Shown in pieces: positions 1-7,898 of a stretch of DNA of 14,862 bases. Origin of the DNA: JAYEJW01 sp034716535. GTDB taxonomy: Bacteria; Pseudomonadota; Gammaproteobacteria; Chromatiales; Chromatiaceae. Where the stretch lies: assembly GCA_034716535.1 (NCBI GenBank), contig JAYEJW010000141.1:1-14862 (forward strand). The letters are read 5' to 3'. Both the position numbers and the translations under genes were made by a program. Position 1 is the stretch's first letter. Each line of letters begins with the position of its first letter. The notes below the pieces were generated by a model. The model worked only from the letters and a program-made list of their open reading frames with translations. It searched no databases and was not told where the DNA came from.

Positions 1-126
1 AAATAGTTTCTATTATCAATAAACTCTTTATGTCCACCTAGAGTTATAATTGCTCTTAACATCCATAATGATATTTTATCTTGTAGCTCTTTTTCTACTA
101 ATTGTGATTTATCAAAGTTTACTGTA
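1..126. other. A+T-rich segment, probably chimeric or foreign
   Basis: The first 120 bases contain only 30 G or C by hand count, while everything after about 127 is clearly G+C-rich. The - strand has a reading frame open across the whole segment. It contains residues such as KSQLVEKELQDKISLWMLRA and looks like ordinary protein, typical of an A+T-rich genome; I do not recognise the family. The + strand frame leading into the Met/Gly gene is also open back to a stop at 4-6 but has no start codon and no ribosome site. The switch in composition falls exactly where the Met/Gly repeat begins. An assembly join inside low-complexity repeat sequence is the simplest explanation; a real insertion or transfer boundary is possible. 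Confidence 0.6.
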
Positions 127-261
127 ATGGGCGGCATGTCCGGAATGAGCGGCATGGGCGGCATGTCCGGAATGAGCGGCATGTCCGGAATGAGCGGCAT
201 GGGCGGCATGGGCGGCATGTCCGGGAACCAGACCCCATGGTGGAAGTTCTGGAATAAGTAG
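127..261 (+). CDS. C-terminal part of a Met/Gly-rich repeat protein
   Basis: The frame encodes repeats of MGGMSG and MSGMSG type (about 33 residues), followed by a short aromatic tail ending TPWWKFWNK and a TAG stop at 259-261. The first ATG, at 127, is simply the first repeat Met. No ribosome site precedes it and the upstream sequence changes composition abruptly, so the true N-terminus is missing. Regularly spaced Met residues recall the Met-rich copper(I) motifs of periplasmic copper proteins, but that function is an inference from composition alone. A relative with the same repeat and a different tail lies at the other edge of the window on the opposite strand. A strong terminator follows, which supports this being a real gene end. 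Confidence 0.6.
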   Translation: MGGMSGMSGMGGMSGMSGMSGMSGMGGMGGMSGNQTPWWKFWNK

Positions 262-294
262 GGCGTCAGTACCCACGACCTGGCGATCGTTTCG

Positions 295-329
295 AAGCCG
301 CCATCGCTTTGCCGATGGCGGCTTTTTTT
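295..329 (+). terminator. Rho-independent terminator
   Basis: AAGCCGCCATCG (295-306) pairs with CGATGGCGGCTT (313-324) around a 6-base loop, and the T run extends to 329. It lies 33 bases past the stop of the Met/Gly-rich gene and should end that transcript before the next gene. Confidence 0.9.
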
Positions 330-372
330 GAGCCTGATTACACTCGTCGCTGAGAGGAATGTATCGAGGACA

Positions 373-837
373 ATGACTGAGACAACAACCGACTGGACCG
401 ACACTGTTGCCGACTTCGTTGCAGCGACGGGAGCACGCGGTGGTTTGCTCTTGGTATTTCCTGAGTACCGGCCAGACCTCGCCAAAGCGGCGGCCCACCG
501 GCTGGGCCTGAGGTTTTTTGATTACCGGGCGCAGGAAATGAGCCCTCTGGGGACAAAGGCCGGCTCCATCAGTTTGACGTCGCTGGACGAAACGCTGAAC
601 GACCTTGCTCGGGGCGGCGGCGCACTCGCCTTTAACGTGGAGGCCCTGTTGGCGACCAAAGAACCGGAGGAACGCCGCGACTGGATCGAGAGGTTCGTTC
701 GCACCGACTGGCCCAGCCTCATCGTGCTACCAATCACCCTTTTCGCCGAGGATACGAATGCTTTGACTTCGCGAATTTTGCGGTTCCAAGAGGAGGACCT
801 ACCCGATCAGGGTCTCATCAGCCGCCTCATGCACTAG
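373..837 (+). CDS. Conserved-looking hypothetical protein, 154 aa
   Basis: I do not recognise this family. I chose the ATG at 373 (MTETTTDW) because GAGGA lies just before it at 366-370, although the spacing is tight. A longer reading from TTG at 328 would begin inside the terminator T run, so I reject it. The protein has no signal peptide, no membrane segment and no cysteines. It reads as an alpha/beta domain: a hydrophobic strand (GGLLLVFPE), a helix, a second strand (LGLRFFDYR), a long central helix, and a late strand (PSLIVLPITLF). That order resembles a small Rossmann or P-loop-like fold, but no Walker A motif is present. The stop is separated by one base from the ATG of the thioredoxin/NHL gene, so the two are very likely cotranscribed and translationally coupled. 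Confidence 0.65.
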   Translation: MTETTTDWTDTVADFVAATGARGGLLLVFPEYRPDLAKAAAHRLGLRFFDYRAQEMSPLGTKAGSISLTSLDETLNDLARGGGALAFNVEALLATKEPEERRDWIERFVRTDWPSLIVLPITLFAEDTNALTSRILRFQEEDLPDQGLISRLMH

Positions 838-838
838 C

Positions 839-2383
839 ATGAAAGGATCCCTTTCGATCGCCTGTCTCCTGCTCGGTTTCCTCCTCACGGGTTACGCAGG
901 GGCGGAGCATCGGCCCGGCGCATCCGTGCCGGCACCGGACTTTCCCGATGGATTGTCGTGGCTCAACGTCTCCCGACCCCTGACGTTGGAGGACCTGCGG
1001 GGAAAGGTGGTCATCCTGGACTTCTGGACCTACGGCTGCGTGAATTGCATCCACGTCATGGACGAACTGGGGCGTCTCCAAGGAAAGTACGGCAACAAGC
1101 TCGCCATCATCGGCGTTCACTCGCCGAAGTTCGACAATGAACAGAACCTGTCCACCCTGCGAAGCATTCTCGTCCGCTACGGGCGAGCAGATCCGGTGGT
1201 CAACGATCCCGATTACCTGCTCATGCGCCGATACCGCGTCCCGGCTTGGCCGACGCTGGTCGTCATCGATCCGGCCGGCTCTTATGTGGGCAGAGTTCTG
1301 GGAGAAGGTCACGAAGCGGACCTCTCGGCGGCAATCGACATGCTGCTGGAGGAATATCGCGGCTCGATCGACGAGACCCCGTTGCCTTTGGCTCCGGAGC
1401 AGGCCGTTTCTGACTCTTCGCTCCTCGCGGCGCCCGCGAAAATCGCGACCTCCCGGGATCGCGTGGCCATCAGCGATACCGTTCGCAACCGGATATTGGT
1501 CGCCGATCATGAGGGAATCCTGAAGCAGATCCTTGGCAACGGGCAGGCCGGTCTCGAAGACGGAAACCTGACCGAAGCACGCTTCCGTTCGCCCAGGGGG
1601 ATCTCTTTCGGACCGGACGGCAGCCTCTATGTGGCGGATACGGGAAACCATGCAATCAGGCGGGTGGATCTGTCGACTGGGCGCGTCGAGACCATTGCGG
1701 GCACGGGCAAGAAGGGCGAACGGCCGCGCGCGCCCGGAGGGCGCAACCCTTTGGCCGTCGATCTTCGATCCCCATGGGACCTAGTACAGTCGGAGCAATG
1801 GCTGTACATCGCCATGGCGGGCGACCACCGCATCTGGCGGATGGACCTCGTCGAGGGGAGGATAGAGCCGTTCGCCGGCTCCGGCCGCGAAGGGATCGAC
1901 GACGGTCCGCTGCTGGAGGCAACCTTCAGCCAGCCCAGCGGGCTCGCGCTTTGGGCAGACCGTCTTTACGTGGCCGACGCCGAGTCATCCGCCGTGCGCG
2001 AAATCGATTTGAAGACGAAACGGGTCCGGACCCTGATCGGCACCGGACTATTCGACTTCGGCGACCGCGACGGCGGATTCGACGCCGCGCAGCTTCAGCA
2101 CCCCCTAGGGATTGCCGCCCGCGGAAGCTCCGAGTTACTGGTTGCCGATACCTATAATCACAAGTTGAAGCTGATAGATCTGAAGAACCGGAACGTCCGC
2201 ACGCTCTTCGGGCAAACGGCGGCAGCAACGGCTGAAACGGCGGGACTCCTGTCTCCGAACGAGCCCGGGGGGTTGGCGCTGGCCGGCAACAAGGTGCTCA
2301 TCGCCGACACCAACAATCGACGCATCCTGGCATACGATCTCATACGGCAAACCGCCGAAGAGTGGGCGTTGAAACGCCCATAA
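839..2383 (+). CDS. Exported thioredoxin-fold plus NHL beta-propeller protein (NHLRC2-like)
   Basis: This 514-aa protein has a signal peptide at about residues 1-22 (hydrophobic core, then GYAGA-EH). A TlpA/thioredoxin-like domain follows, about 28-170, with the active-site-type motif C67-V-N-C70 in WTYGCVNC, then GVHSPKF and a cis-Pro region (VPAWPTLVV). From about 190 to 505 come roughly six NHL-type blades, each with a motif like LYVADTGNHAIRRVDL or LLVADTYNHKLKLIDL. The order and wording (WTY-C-NC, GVHS-KF-NE) match the NHLRC2 architecture known from animals and bacteria. A periplasmic redox or scaffolding role on cysteine-rich or heme proteins is plausible but unproven. The ATG lies one base after the previous stop. 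The gene converges on the DUF302 gene, with 50 bases between the stops and no clear terminator. Confidence 0.9.
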   Translation: MKGSLSIACLLLGFLLTGYAGAEHRPGASVPAPDFPDGLSWLNVSRPLTLEDLRGKVVILDFWTYGCVNCIHVMDELGRLQGKYGNKLAIIGVHSPKFDNEQNLSTLRSILVRYGRADPVVNDPDYLLMRRYRVPAWPTLVVIDPAGSYVGRVLGEGHEADLSAAIDMLLEEYRGSIDETPLPLAPEQAVSDSSLLAAPAKIATSRDRVAISDTVRNRILVADHEGILKQILGNGQAGLEDGNLTEARFRSPRGISFGPDGSLYVADTGNHAIRRVDLSTGRVETIAGTGKKGERPRAPGGRNPLAVDLRSPWDLVQSEQWLYIAMAGDHRIWRMDLVEGRIEPFAGSGREGIDDGPLLEATFSQPSGLALWADRLYVADAESSAVREIDLKTKRVRTLIGTGLFDFGDRDGGFDAAQLQHPLGIAARGSSELLVADTYNHKLKLIDLKNRNVRTLFGQTAAATAETAGLLSPNEPGGLALAGNKVLIADTNNRRILAYDLIRQTAEEWALKRP

Positions 2384-2433
2384 ACACTGCGCCAAGGGAG
2401 CGAGGGAAACGACCTGCCGAACGCGCCGGCGAC

Positions 2434-2943
2434 TTAGAACTCCCCCGTCGCTCCGGCTGTCATCACCGCAAGCATGGCCTGGTTGATTTTTATTGCCAGT
2501 TGCTGCAGGTCCTGCGGCAACGAGTTGCTATTGATGAGCATGTCAAGGTTGAGCATGAACAGCCAGGGCCGTCCGCTCTCGTCCTCCACCAGGGCGATGC
2601 GGCAAGGCATGTAGGCGGAATAGATCGGATCCTTCCGGACCATCTTCACCGCGTCCTCGGGGTCGCAGAACTGGAGGATCTCCAGATGCGGCGATTCCAA
2701 ACCCCTGGCCCGCACCTCTTTGTGCACCTCCTGCCTGCCGACAAGCTTGAGGTTCAGCTCGGCGGCCTTCGAGGTCATGGCCTCACTCGCATCCTCGACT
2801 GATACGCCCTTCTTGAGGCTCATCTTCACGACGGATTGGGAAATGTCGTTGATATAGACCTCCGGCTGGTCCCCTGCCAACGCGGTTTGCTGCCACATGG
2901 CTGCGGCGATGAGACCCACCCACAAAGTATTCAGGCTTTTCAC
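2434..2943 (-). CDS. Exported DUF302 protein
   Basis: I chose the GTG start at 2943 because AAGGAG lies seven bases upstream; the longer ATG-started reading would place that ribosome site inside the gene. The 169-aa product then begins MKSLNTLW and has a clean signal peptide ending TALAG at about residue 23. The rest is one DUF302-type domain: a mixed alpha/beta region with the hallmark stretches LEILQFCDPEDAVKMVRKD and YSAYMPCRIALVED, then a MLNLDMLI segment and a C-terminal amphipathic helix. Its two cysteines (FCDP and MPCR) are typical. DUF302 proteins have no firm biochemical function and are common in sulfur-metabolising bacteria. This is the last gene of the - strand run that includes the diheme cytochrome c, 86 bases upstream, so a periplasmic partner role with that cytochrome is likely. 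Confidence 0.85.
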   Translation of the reverse strand: MKSLNTLWVGLIAAAMWQQTALAGDQPEVYINDISQSVVKMSLKKGVSVEDASEAMTSKAAELNLKLVGRQEVHKEVRARGLESPHLEILQFCDPEDAVKMVRKDPIYSAYMPCRIALVEDESGRPWLFMLNLDMLINSNSLPQDLQQLAIKINQAMLAVMTAGATGEF

Positions 2944-3029
2944 GTTATCTCTCCTTCTCATTTTCGAAGCACCGCCCAACCGGCTAGGCCGGCAGGCTGA
3001 CCGAGCTCGGCTCCCGGCGAGTATCCTTC

Positions 3030-3911
3030 CTATTTTGGAATGAAGAGGATCCCGTCGGGTGTCACCTTGAAATCTCCTGACAGGCCCGCCACCGGACGCA
3101 TGTCCTGGTTCGTGGGGCTCAGCAGGATGTCCCCCGTCGGCGTGATCCTGAATCGGCCGGCGATCTTGGTGCCACCCCCGGCTCCCCCGCTCATGCCCTG
3201 CATGGACGACAGGGTCCCGTCAGAGGTCATGGCGATCATCCCAGACATATCACCCATACTCGCCATACCGCCCATGGTGACGGCAAAGGGCTCGATCTTC
3301 TCGAGTGGACCGTGGGGCGGCAGCTTGGTCAGAAAGGCGATCAGGTTGTCGAGCTCAGCGTCCTCGAAGTCATCGAAGGTATCGTCGTCGGGATCGTCGT
3401 CGTGATGGCGGTCCTTGGCCTGGAATTTCTTCATCTGACCGAACAGATAGCTGCCGTACTGGCCGGCTACCGGCGGAATGCCTTTCTTGGGCTTGCCAAG
3501 CCCGGATCTGCGATGGCAACTCTTGCATTCGTCCAGGAAGACCTCCCGCCCTTCGTCCTCCTTCCCGTTCGGGTACTCGGGAATCTCGGGCAGGTTGAGG
3601 TTTCGCAGGTTGACACCGGCGAGATACTCCGAGATGTCATCGATGTCCTCGTCGGTCATGCCAGCAATTGACGAGGCGACGACCATCGGCGGGTAATTCC
3701 TGACACCGTCGCGGTAGTATTTAAGCTCCTTCGCCAGGTATTCCTCTGGCAGCCCGGCGAGCCTTGGCGACAAGGTCCCTGGCGTCCCCTGGCCGTAAAC
3801 ACCATGGCACAGAGCACAGCTCTTGTTGATCTTCTTGGCGTTCTCGATATCCAGCGCCGAGCTCAGGCCCGGCGCAAGGCAAAGTAACAGCAGCAACCCC
3901 GTTCGAATCAT
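3030..3911 (-). CDS. Diheme c-type cytochrome with Met-rich tail
   Basis: The ATG at 3911 is chosen because GGAGGAG lies eight bases upstream and a signal peptide (MIRTGLLLLLCLAPGLSSA) follows at once; the upstream in-frame extension is charged and unlikely. The 293-aa protein has two class I cytochrome c domains, with heme motifs C32-A-L-C-H36 and C129-K-S-C-H133. Candidate axial Met residues are M76 in YPPMVVA and M160 in FGQMKKF. A very acidic stretch (about 167-187, HHDDDPDDD then DDFEDAE) lies between the second heme and the last helix and could be a docking face. Residues 213-242 are Met/Gly-rich (MGGMASMGDMSGM and SSMQGMSGG), echoing the repeat proteins at the window edges. The end holds two similar beta-hairpin-like segments (ITPTGDILLSP, VTPDGILFIPK). 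It follows the broken molybdoenzyme gene by 126 bases and may be its electron partner. Confidence 0.9.
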   Translation of the reverse strand: MIRTGLLLLLCLAPGLSSALDIENAKKINKSCALCHGVYGQGTPGTLSPRLAGLPEEYLAKELKYYRDGVRNYPPMVVASSIAGMTDEDIDDISEYLAGVNLRNLNLPEIPEYPNGKEDEGREVFLDECKSCHRRSGLGKPKKGIPPVAGQYGSYLFGQMKKFQAKDRHHDDDPDDDTFDDFEDAELDNLIAFLTKLPPHGPLEKIEPFAVTMGGMASMGDMSGMIAMTSDGTLSSMQGMSGGAGGGTKIAGRFRITPTGDILLSPTNQDMRPVAGLSGDFKVTPDGILFIPK

Positions 3912-4037
3912 GTCTCTATCTCCTCCAAATGATATCAGTGGCTTACGTCTTTCCGGCTCTACCAGCGACCCGGATTTTCCGTCTCGCCGGAAACCGAACC
4001 TCTCATGCTTTTCAGCCATGAATCTGTCTCCGAGTAC

Positions 4038-6625
4038 CTAGAGGTCACGACCAAAGACATGGCTGCGCGAGACGGACGTCTCGTCCCAGCCGGGGCGGAA
4101 CTCGAGGTCGGTCTTGCGGATATCCACCAGGATGGTGTTGTAGGCAAAGGAGCCCGCGGGACTTGGATCGTCGGCAGTCAGCAGGTTCGCGTTGCCGCCC
4201 CGGTCGACCCCGTTCTCGTCCAGGTCGATCCAAGTGCCCTCGGGGATGACGACCACGCCCGGCATGCAGCGCTGGGAGACATAGACGGGGACGACGATCC
4301 TGCCCCGGTCGTTGAAGACCTCCACCTTGTCGCCGGTGCGCACGCCGATCCGGTCCGCGTCGACCCTGTTGATCATGACCTCGTGCGGGCAGGCCTCCTG
4401 CAGGTTGGCGACGTTGTGGAAGATGGAGTGGGTCCTGTTCCTGGGATGCGGCGTGATCGCGTGATACGGATGGCGCTTGCGCTTCTCGTGGTGATTGAGG
4501 GACTCGAAGGGCTCGATCCACTTGGGAATGGACGGGATGTGGTACCCGTACTTGGTCCTGGTCCAGTCGTCGATCTTTGCCAGCTCGGTACAGAGAATCT
4601 CGATCTTGCCCGACGGCGTCGGGAAAGGAATGCCCTGCTCGATCTGGTCCTGGAAGCCGACGTGGGGACGGTCCAGCTTGAACTTGTACACGCCGTGGCG
4701 CTTGAGCTCGTTCCAGGGCATCTCCACGTGCTGGTGGCCCATCACCCGATCCTCCCACCAAGCACGCAGGTACGCCTCGTCCACCGGATCCGGATCGTTC
4801 CAATAATCCCGCGTCGCCCGTGGATTGTAGTTCCTGCCGAACCTGTCCCCCATGCCCGTCTTGTGGCCGACGCGATGGGCCAGCTCGGTGAAGACCTGGA
4901 AGTCCGTCTTGGATTCGCCCAGCGGCTCGATGACCTTGGGCCGGTGGATGTAGTAGTGGCCCTTGTACCAGGGCAGGGCCACGTCCTGGCGCTCGAAATG
5001 GGTGCAGATGGGCAGCAGCAGGTCAGCGAAAAGCCCGGACGGCGTGACGGTCTGATCGAGGCAGACCACCAGGTCCAGCTTCTTGATGGCCTTGATCTCC
5101 TCGTTGATGTTGGTGAGCTGATTGAGCCAGTCCAATCCCTGCCAGAAGATGCCCCGGATGTTCGGGACGACCCCGTCCAGATTATCCTCACGGGGCCAGA
5201 GGCCCGCCTCCTCCCGGCTCACGTTCGGGTAGTTGTTGACGATGGAGGCCCAGCGGTCGGACTTGATGGAGGAGAACCAGATGTTCGAGAACTCGTCGTA
5301 GGGATAGGCGATGCCCTCCGCGTGCCAGGCCTTGCCGACACCCTCCGCACAGCCGCCGAGGATGCCGATGTTGCCGGTCATGGCCTGCCGGGCCGCACCC
5401 ATGCGGTTGAACTGCTCGCCATAGGCTGCCCTCCCCGGTCCCCAACAGGCCTTCAGCGCCGCCGGCTTGGTGGTGGCGTACATGTCCGCCAGCTTCTTGA
5501 TGTCCGCAGCCGACACGCCGCAGATGGGCTCCGCCCACTCCGGCGACTTGGGCTGACCGTCGTACTTGCCGAGGATGTAATCCTTGAAGTTCTCCGTGCC
5601 GTTGTGCGAAGTCGAGGTCCAGTAAGGCATGGTGCCGGCATCCATGCCCTGGACGAACTTGTCGATGAACTCCTGGTCCTGCAGTTTGTTGGTGAAGATG
5701 TAGTGGGCCATGCCCGCCAGCATGGCCGCATCGGTGCCTGGCTTGATAGGAATCCACCAGGCATCGAACGAGGCGGCCCTGTCGGTGTACTGAGGGTCGA
5801 TGACCACGAACTTGCAGCCGCGCTGCTTGCCATGCGCATGTAGTAGACGGTGTTTCCGCCGTGGAAGGTGTAGGCCGGGTTCCAGCCCCACATGATCATC
5901 AGCTTCGAGTGGGCGAAGGTATCGTCCTCGTTGCCGTCCTCGATGGTGCCGAAGGTCCAGCGTGAGCTGGTGGTCGTCCCCTGGTAGGAGGGCACGGACC
6001 AGGAGCTGGTGCGACAGCCGAACATGCCGAGGAAACGCCCCTGCAGGCCCTCGATCTGGTCGGACTTGTGCAGCACGCCGTAGGACGCACCCGCATAGCT
6101 CTGGCCGAGGATGGCCTGCGAGCCGTACCTGGCCTTGATGTCGATGAGCTCGTCGGCGATATAGTCCAGCGCCGCGTCCCAGGAGACCCGCCTGAACTTC
6201 CCCTCGCCGCGCTCACCGATCCTCATCATGGGATACAGTAGGCGTTCCGCCGAGTAAATCCGCTCCCGGTAGGCGCGTCCGCGCAGGCAGGCGCGCAACT
6301 GCGGCTCTTCCTCCGTGTCCTTGCCGTAGCAGCCGCCGCGCTGGTAGCTGCCGTCGTCGGAGGAGAGACGCACGATCACGTCACCCTGCTTGTGCGCCAC
6401 CAGCATATGTCGGGGGCCGCAGTTGTGAGCGCAGCTGGTCACCACGGTTTCCAGCGCATTGTCGGTGGGGTAATCCTTGTAGGGAAAGGCCTTGGCGTCC
6501 TCCGTCTTGACCAACCCGCCGGCGCCGAGCGCCGCGCCTCCGGCAGCAGCGGTCTTGAGGAAGCTGCGGCGGTTGATCTTGAAGGACTTGGAGAGAATGT
6601 CTTCGATTTCTTTCTCGCTTTTCAT
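4038..6625 (-). pseudogene. DmsA-like molybdopterin oxidoreductase, module 1, frameshifted
   Basis: Two overlapping frames together give an 862-residue protein collinear with the intact 865-aa paralog at 10987-13584. The first frame starts at ATG 6625 (AGGAG eight bases upstream), carries a Tat signal (NRRSFLK at residues 18-24) and runs to YYMRMA. The second resumes at KQRGCKF and runs to the TAG at 4038-4040. The break is at about 5829, where CTTGCC stands for the paralog's CTTGGCC: one G is missing. The N-terminal Fe-S motif is C65-x3-C69-x3-H73-x39-C113, with His in place of the usual third Cys. S210 in SWSVPSYQG is a candidate Mo ligand. The rest is well conserved, with no other stops, so either the mutation is very recent or it is a sequencing error and the gene is functional. 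No B subunit is encoded beside it. Confidence 0.85.
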
Positions 6626-6679
6626 GTGAGCGACTCCTGAATTCGGTGCCTTAGCGTGAAAATCCGCGCGGAAGGCGCT

Positions 6680-6719
6680 CCTCGTCCCCTTCGCCCCTCC
6701 GGGGAGAGATGGGGTGAGG
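6680..6719. repeat. REP-like intergenic hairpin
   Basis: Between the pentaheme gene stop and the molybdoenzyme start is an imperfect two-part hairpin. CCTC..CCCC on the left pairs with GGGGTGAGG on the right, and CCCC-TCC-GGGG lies inside. It resembles the short palindromic repeats scattered between genes in many proteobacteria. It separates the two module 1 genes by 114 bases, whereas the module 2 counterparts overlap. It could stabilise or attenuate the transcript. Confidence 0.4.
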
Positions 6720-6739
6720 GATAACAGGCTAGGGCCTGC

Positions 6740-7513
6740 TTAGCGGGTAAACCGCGGGTCATAGGCGTCTGGACGATCCTTGGCCCACTCCGGTGCCACA
6801 CCGGGCATCCGCTCCAGCCAGGGACGTCGCACATAGGGATAGGCGACGGCGTACCAGGCCCGCCCGCCGTGGCAGCCGTAGCAGGAGTCGCTGCTTTCCG
6901 CACCGGCCTTCTCGATCTCCTCCTCGTTGAGGAAATTCAGTTTGTGCCGTGCGGTCCGGTACTCCTGGTGGCAGGTCACGCAGTCGTTCCTGAACTGGTC
7001 GCGTACCTCGGTCCAATCGCCCGGCAGTCCCGCCATCACCTGGAAATCGAATTTGCCGTGACACATGAGGCAGATATCGGGGTCCACGGTCTTGCGCAGG
7101 GTCAACCCCGCCTGGGTGTCATCCGTCGAGCCGGACGCTTCGTCCTTGGGATCATGGCCCTGGTGGCAGCTGTTGCACTTGAAGCGCATCAGCCGCTGGG
7201 CCTCCGGGGTGACGAGGTGACGGCGGTGGAAGGTCTCCTGCTCCCCCTGGTAGACATCCAGGGTCTGATACCAGGCAAGCCGGTCACCGACCGGCTTGCC
7301 AGCGGGAGAAACCAGCAGGGGCCTGCGCTCCAGGATATTGCGATGACATTCCAGACACTGCTCATCCCTTGCCGAATCGATGGCCGGCTTGAAGTGGAGC
7401 GGATCCCAGCGGGCGCTCAGGTAGTCTCTCGACGGCGGCTGGGCAGAAACCGGTGCCACTGCGAGGAGCAAGACAAGTCCCGCAGCCGCCAACCGGTGAA
7501 GGCGATGGTTCAT
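6740..7513 (-). CDS. Pentaheme c-type cytochrome, module 1
   Basis: This 257-aa exported protein has a signal peptide (about residues 1-24, ending PVSA-Q) and five heme-binding motifs: C53LECH, C113NSCH, C148LMCH, C178VTCH and C211YGCH. All five fall at exactly the same residue numbers as in the paralog at 13581-14396. Non-motif histidines shared with the paralog (H40, H96, H99, H190) are good candidates for second axial ligands, which would make most hemes bis-His, as usual in multiheme cytochromes. There is no membrane anchor after the signal peptide, so it should be a soluble periplasmic electron carrier for the molybdoenzyme encoded 114 bases downstream. GGAG lies 10 bases before the ATG. 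It is unlike NrfB, the familiar pentaheme protein, which is shorter and differently spaced. I know no characterised protein of this exact type. Confidence 0.9.
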   Translation of the reverse strand: MNHRLHRLAAAGLVLLLAVAPVSAQPPSRDYLSARWDPLHFKPAIDSARDEQCLECHRNILERRPLLVSPAGKPVGDRLAWYQTLDVYQGEQETFHRRHLVTPEAQRLMRFKCNSCHQGHDPKDEASGSTDDTQAGLTLRKTVDPDICLMCHGKFDFQVMAGLPGDWTEVRDQFRNDCVTCHQEYRTARHKLNFLNEEEIEKAGAESSDSCYGCHGGRAWYAVAYPYVRRPWLERMPGVAPEWAKDRPDAYDPRFTR

Positions 7514-7645
7514 CGTTCTGATTCTCCGAAAATTGGCAAAGCAAACCGCTTGCCCCGTGAACGGAGCATTTCATTCCGCTGGGAAGCGGCCGGGATTATT
7601 GGACGGGCATGGGCCGGATACGGCTATCCGGGCCTATCGGCCAGC

Positions 7646-7744
7646 TCAAGGAAAACGATTGAGCGATGGGGGAATCAAACAACTCCTGAGTACAGAATCG
7701 GCACCAGATCGCACCAATTCACCAAACGGTGTAGGGGTTATCAT
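7646..7744 (-). CDS. Possible 32-aa small protein or leader peptide
   Basis: The ATG at 7744 has an unusually strong ribosome site (GGAGGAGGAG, about five bases upstream) and encodes 32 residues beginning MITPTPFGELVRS and ending SLNRFP. It overlaps the stop of the preceding small frame by four bases (ATGA). There is no known family, signal peptide or metal motif. It lies in the presumed leader of the module 1 transcript, 132 bases before the pentaheme start codon. The ribosome site is the main argument for translation; a chance frame is quite possible. Confidence 0.25.
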   Translation of the reverse strand: MITPTPFGELVRSGADSVLRSCLIPPSLNRFP

Positions 7745-7866
7745 CGAGTCTCCTCCTCCAGCCTCAGACACCCTTTTACTTCTTTGATGTGGGCGCCTTT
7801 CATTGCCTGCACGAATAACCGTCGGTGCGGATATTCATGGACCAGCTTCACGAGTGCCCTGAGCAT
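7741..7866 (-). CDS. Possible 41-aa small protein
   Basis: A short frame from ATG 7866 encodes a basic peptide beginning MLRALVKLVHEYPHRRL, with a helix-like pattern, and ends in a TGA that overlaps the ATG of the next small frame. It would start about 25 bases after the transcription start predicted from the -10-like box at 7899-7904. No ribosome site is visible before its ATG, which weighs against it. I assign no function. Confidence 0.2.
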   Translation of the reverse strand: MLRALVKLVHEYPHRRLFVQAMKGAHIKEVKGCLRLEEETR

Positions 7867-7898
7867 TTCAAGGCACAACAAAGTGTGACGGAGAGTAA

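Noticed and set aside
112..498. His/Ala-rich frame (HAAHSGHAAH) antisense to the left Met/Gly repeat, which could look metal-binding
   Set aside because: It is the reverse reading of the Met/Gly codons; it crosses a terminator and the start of another gene, and its N-terminal part resembles nothing.
2980..3009. Small hairpins (CCGGCTAGGCCGG-like and CCGAGCTCGG) between the diheme cytochrome and DUF302 genes as a terminator
   Set aside because: The stems are short and no T run follows; readthrough to the DUF302 gene is more likely.
6740..7513. Pentaheme cytochrome as NrfB
   Set aside because: NrfB is shorter with tighter heme spacing, and no NrfA, NrfC or NrfD gene is present.
7640..7700. 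TTGAGCG...GGAATCAA as a second Crp/Fnr site
   Set aside because: The half-sites are 12 bases apart, too far for the family's geometry.
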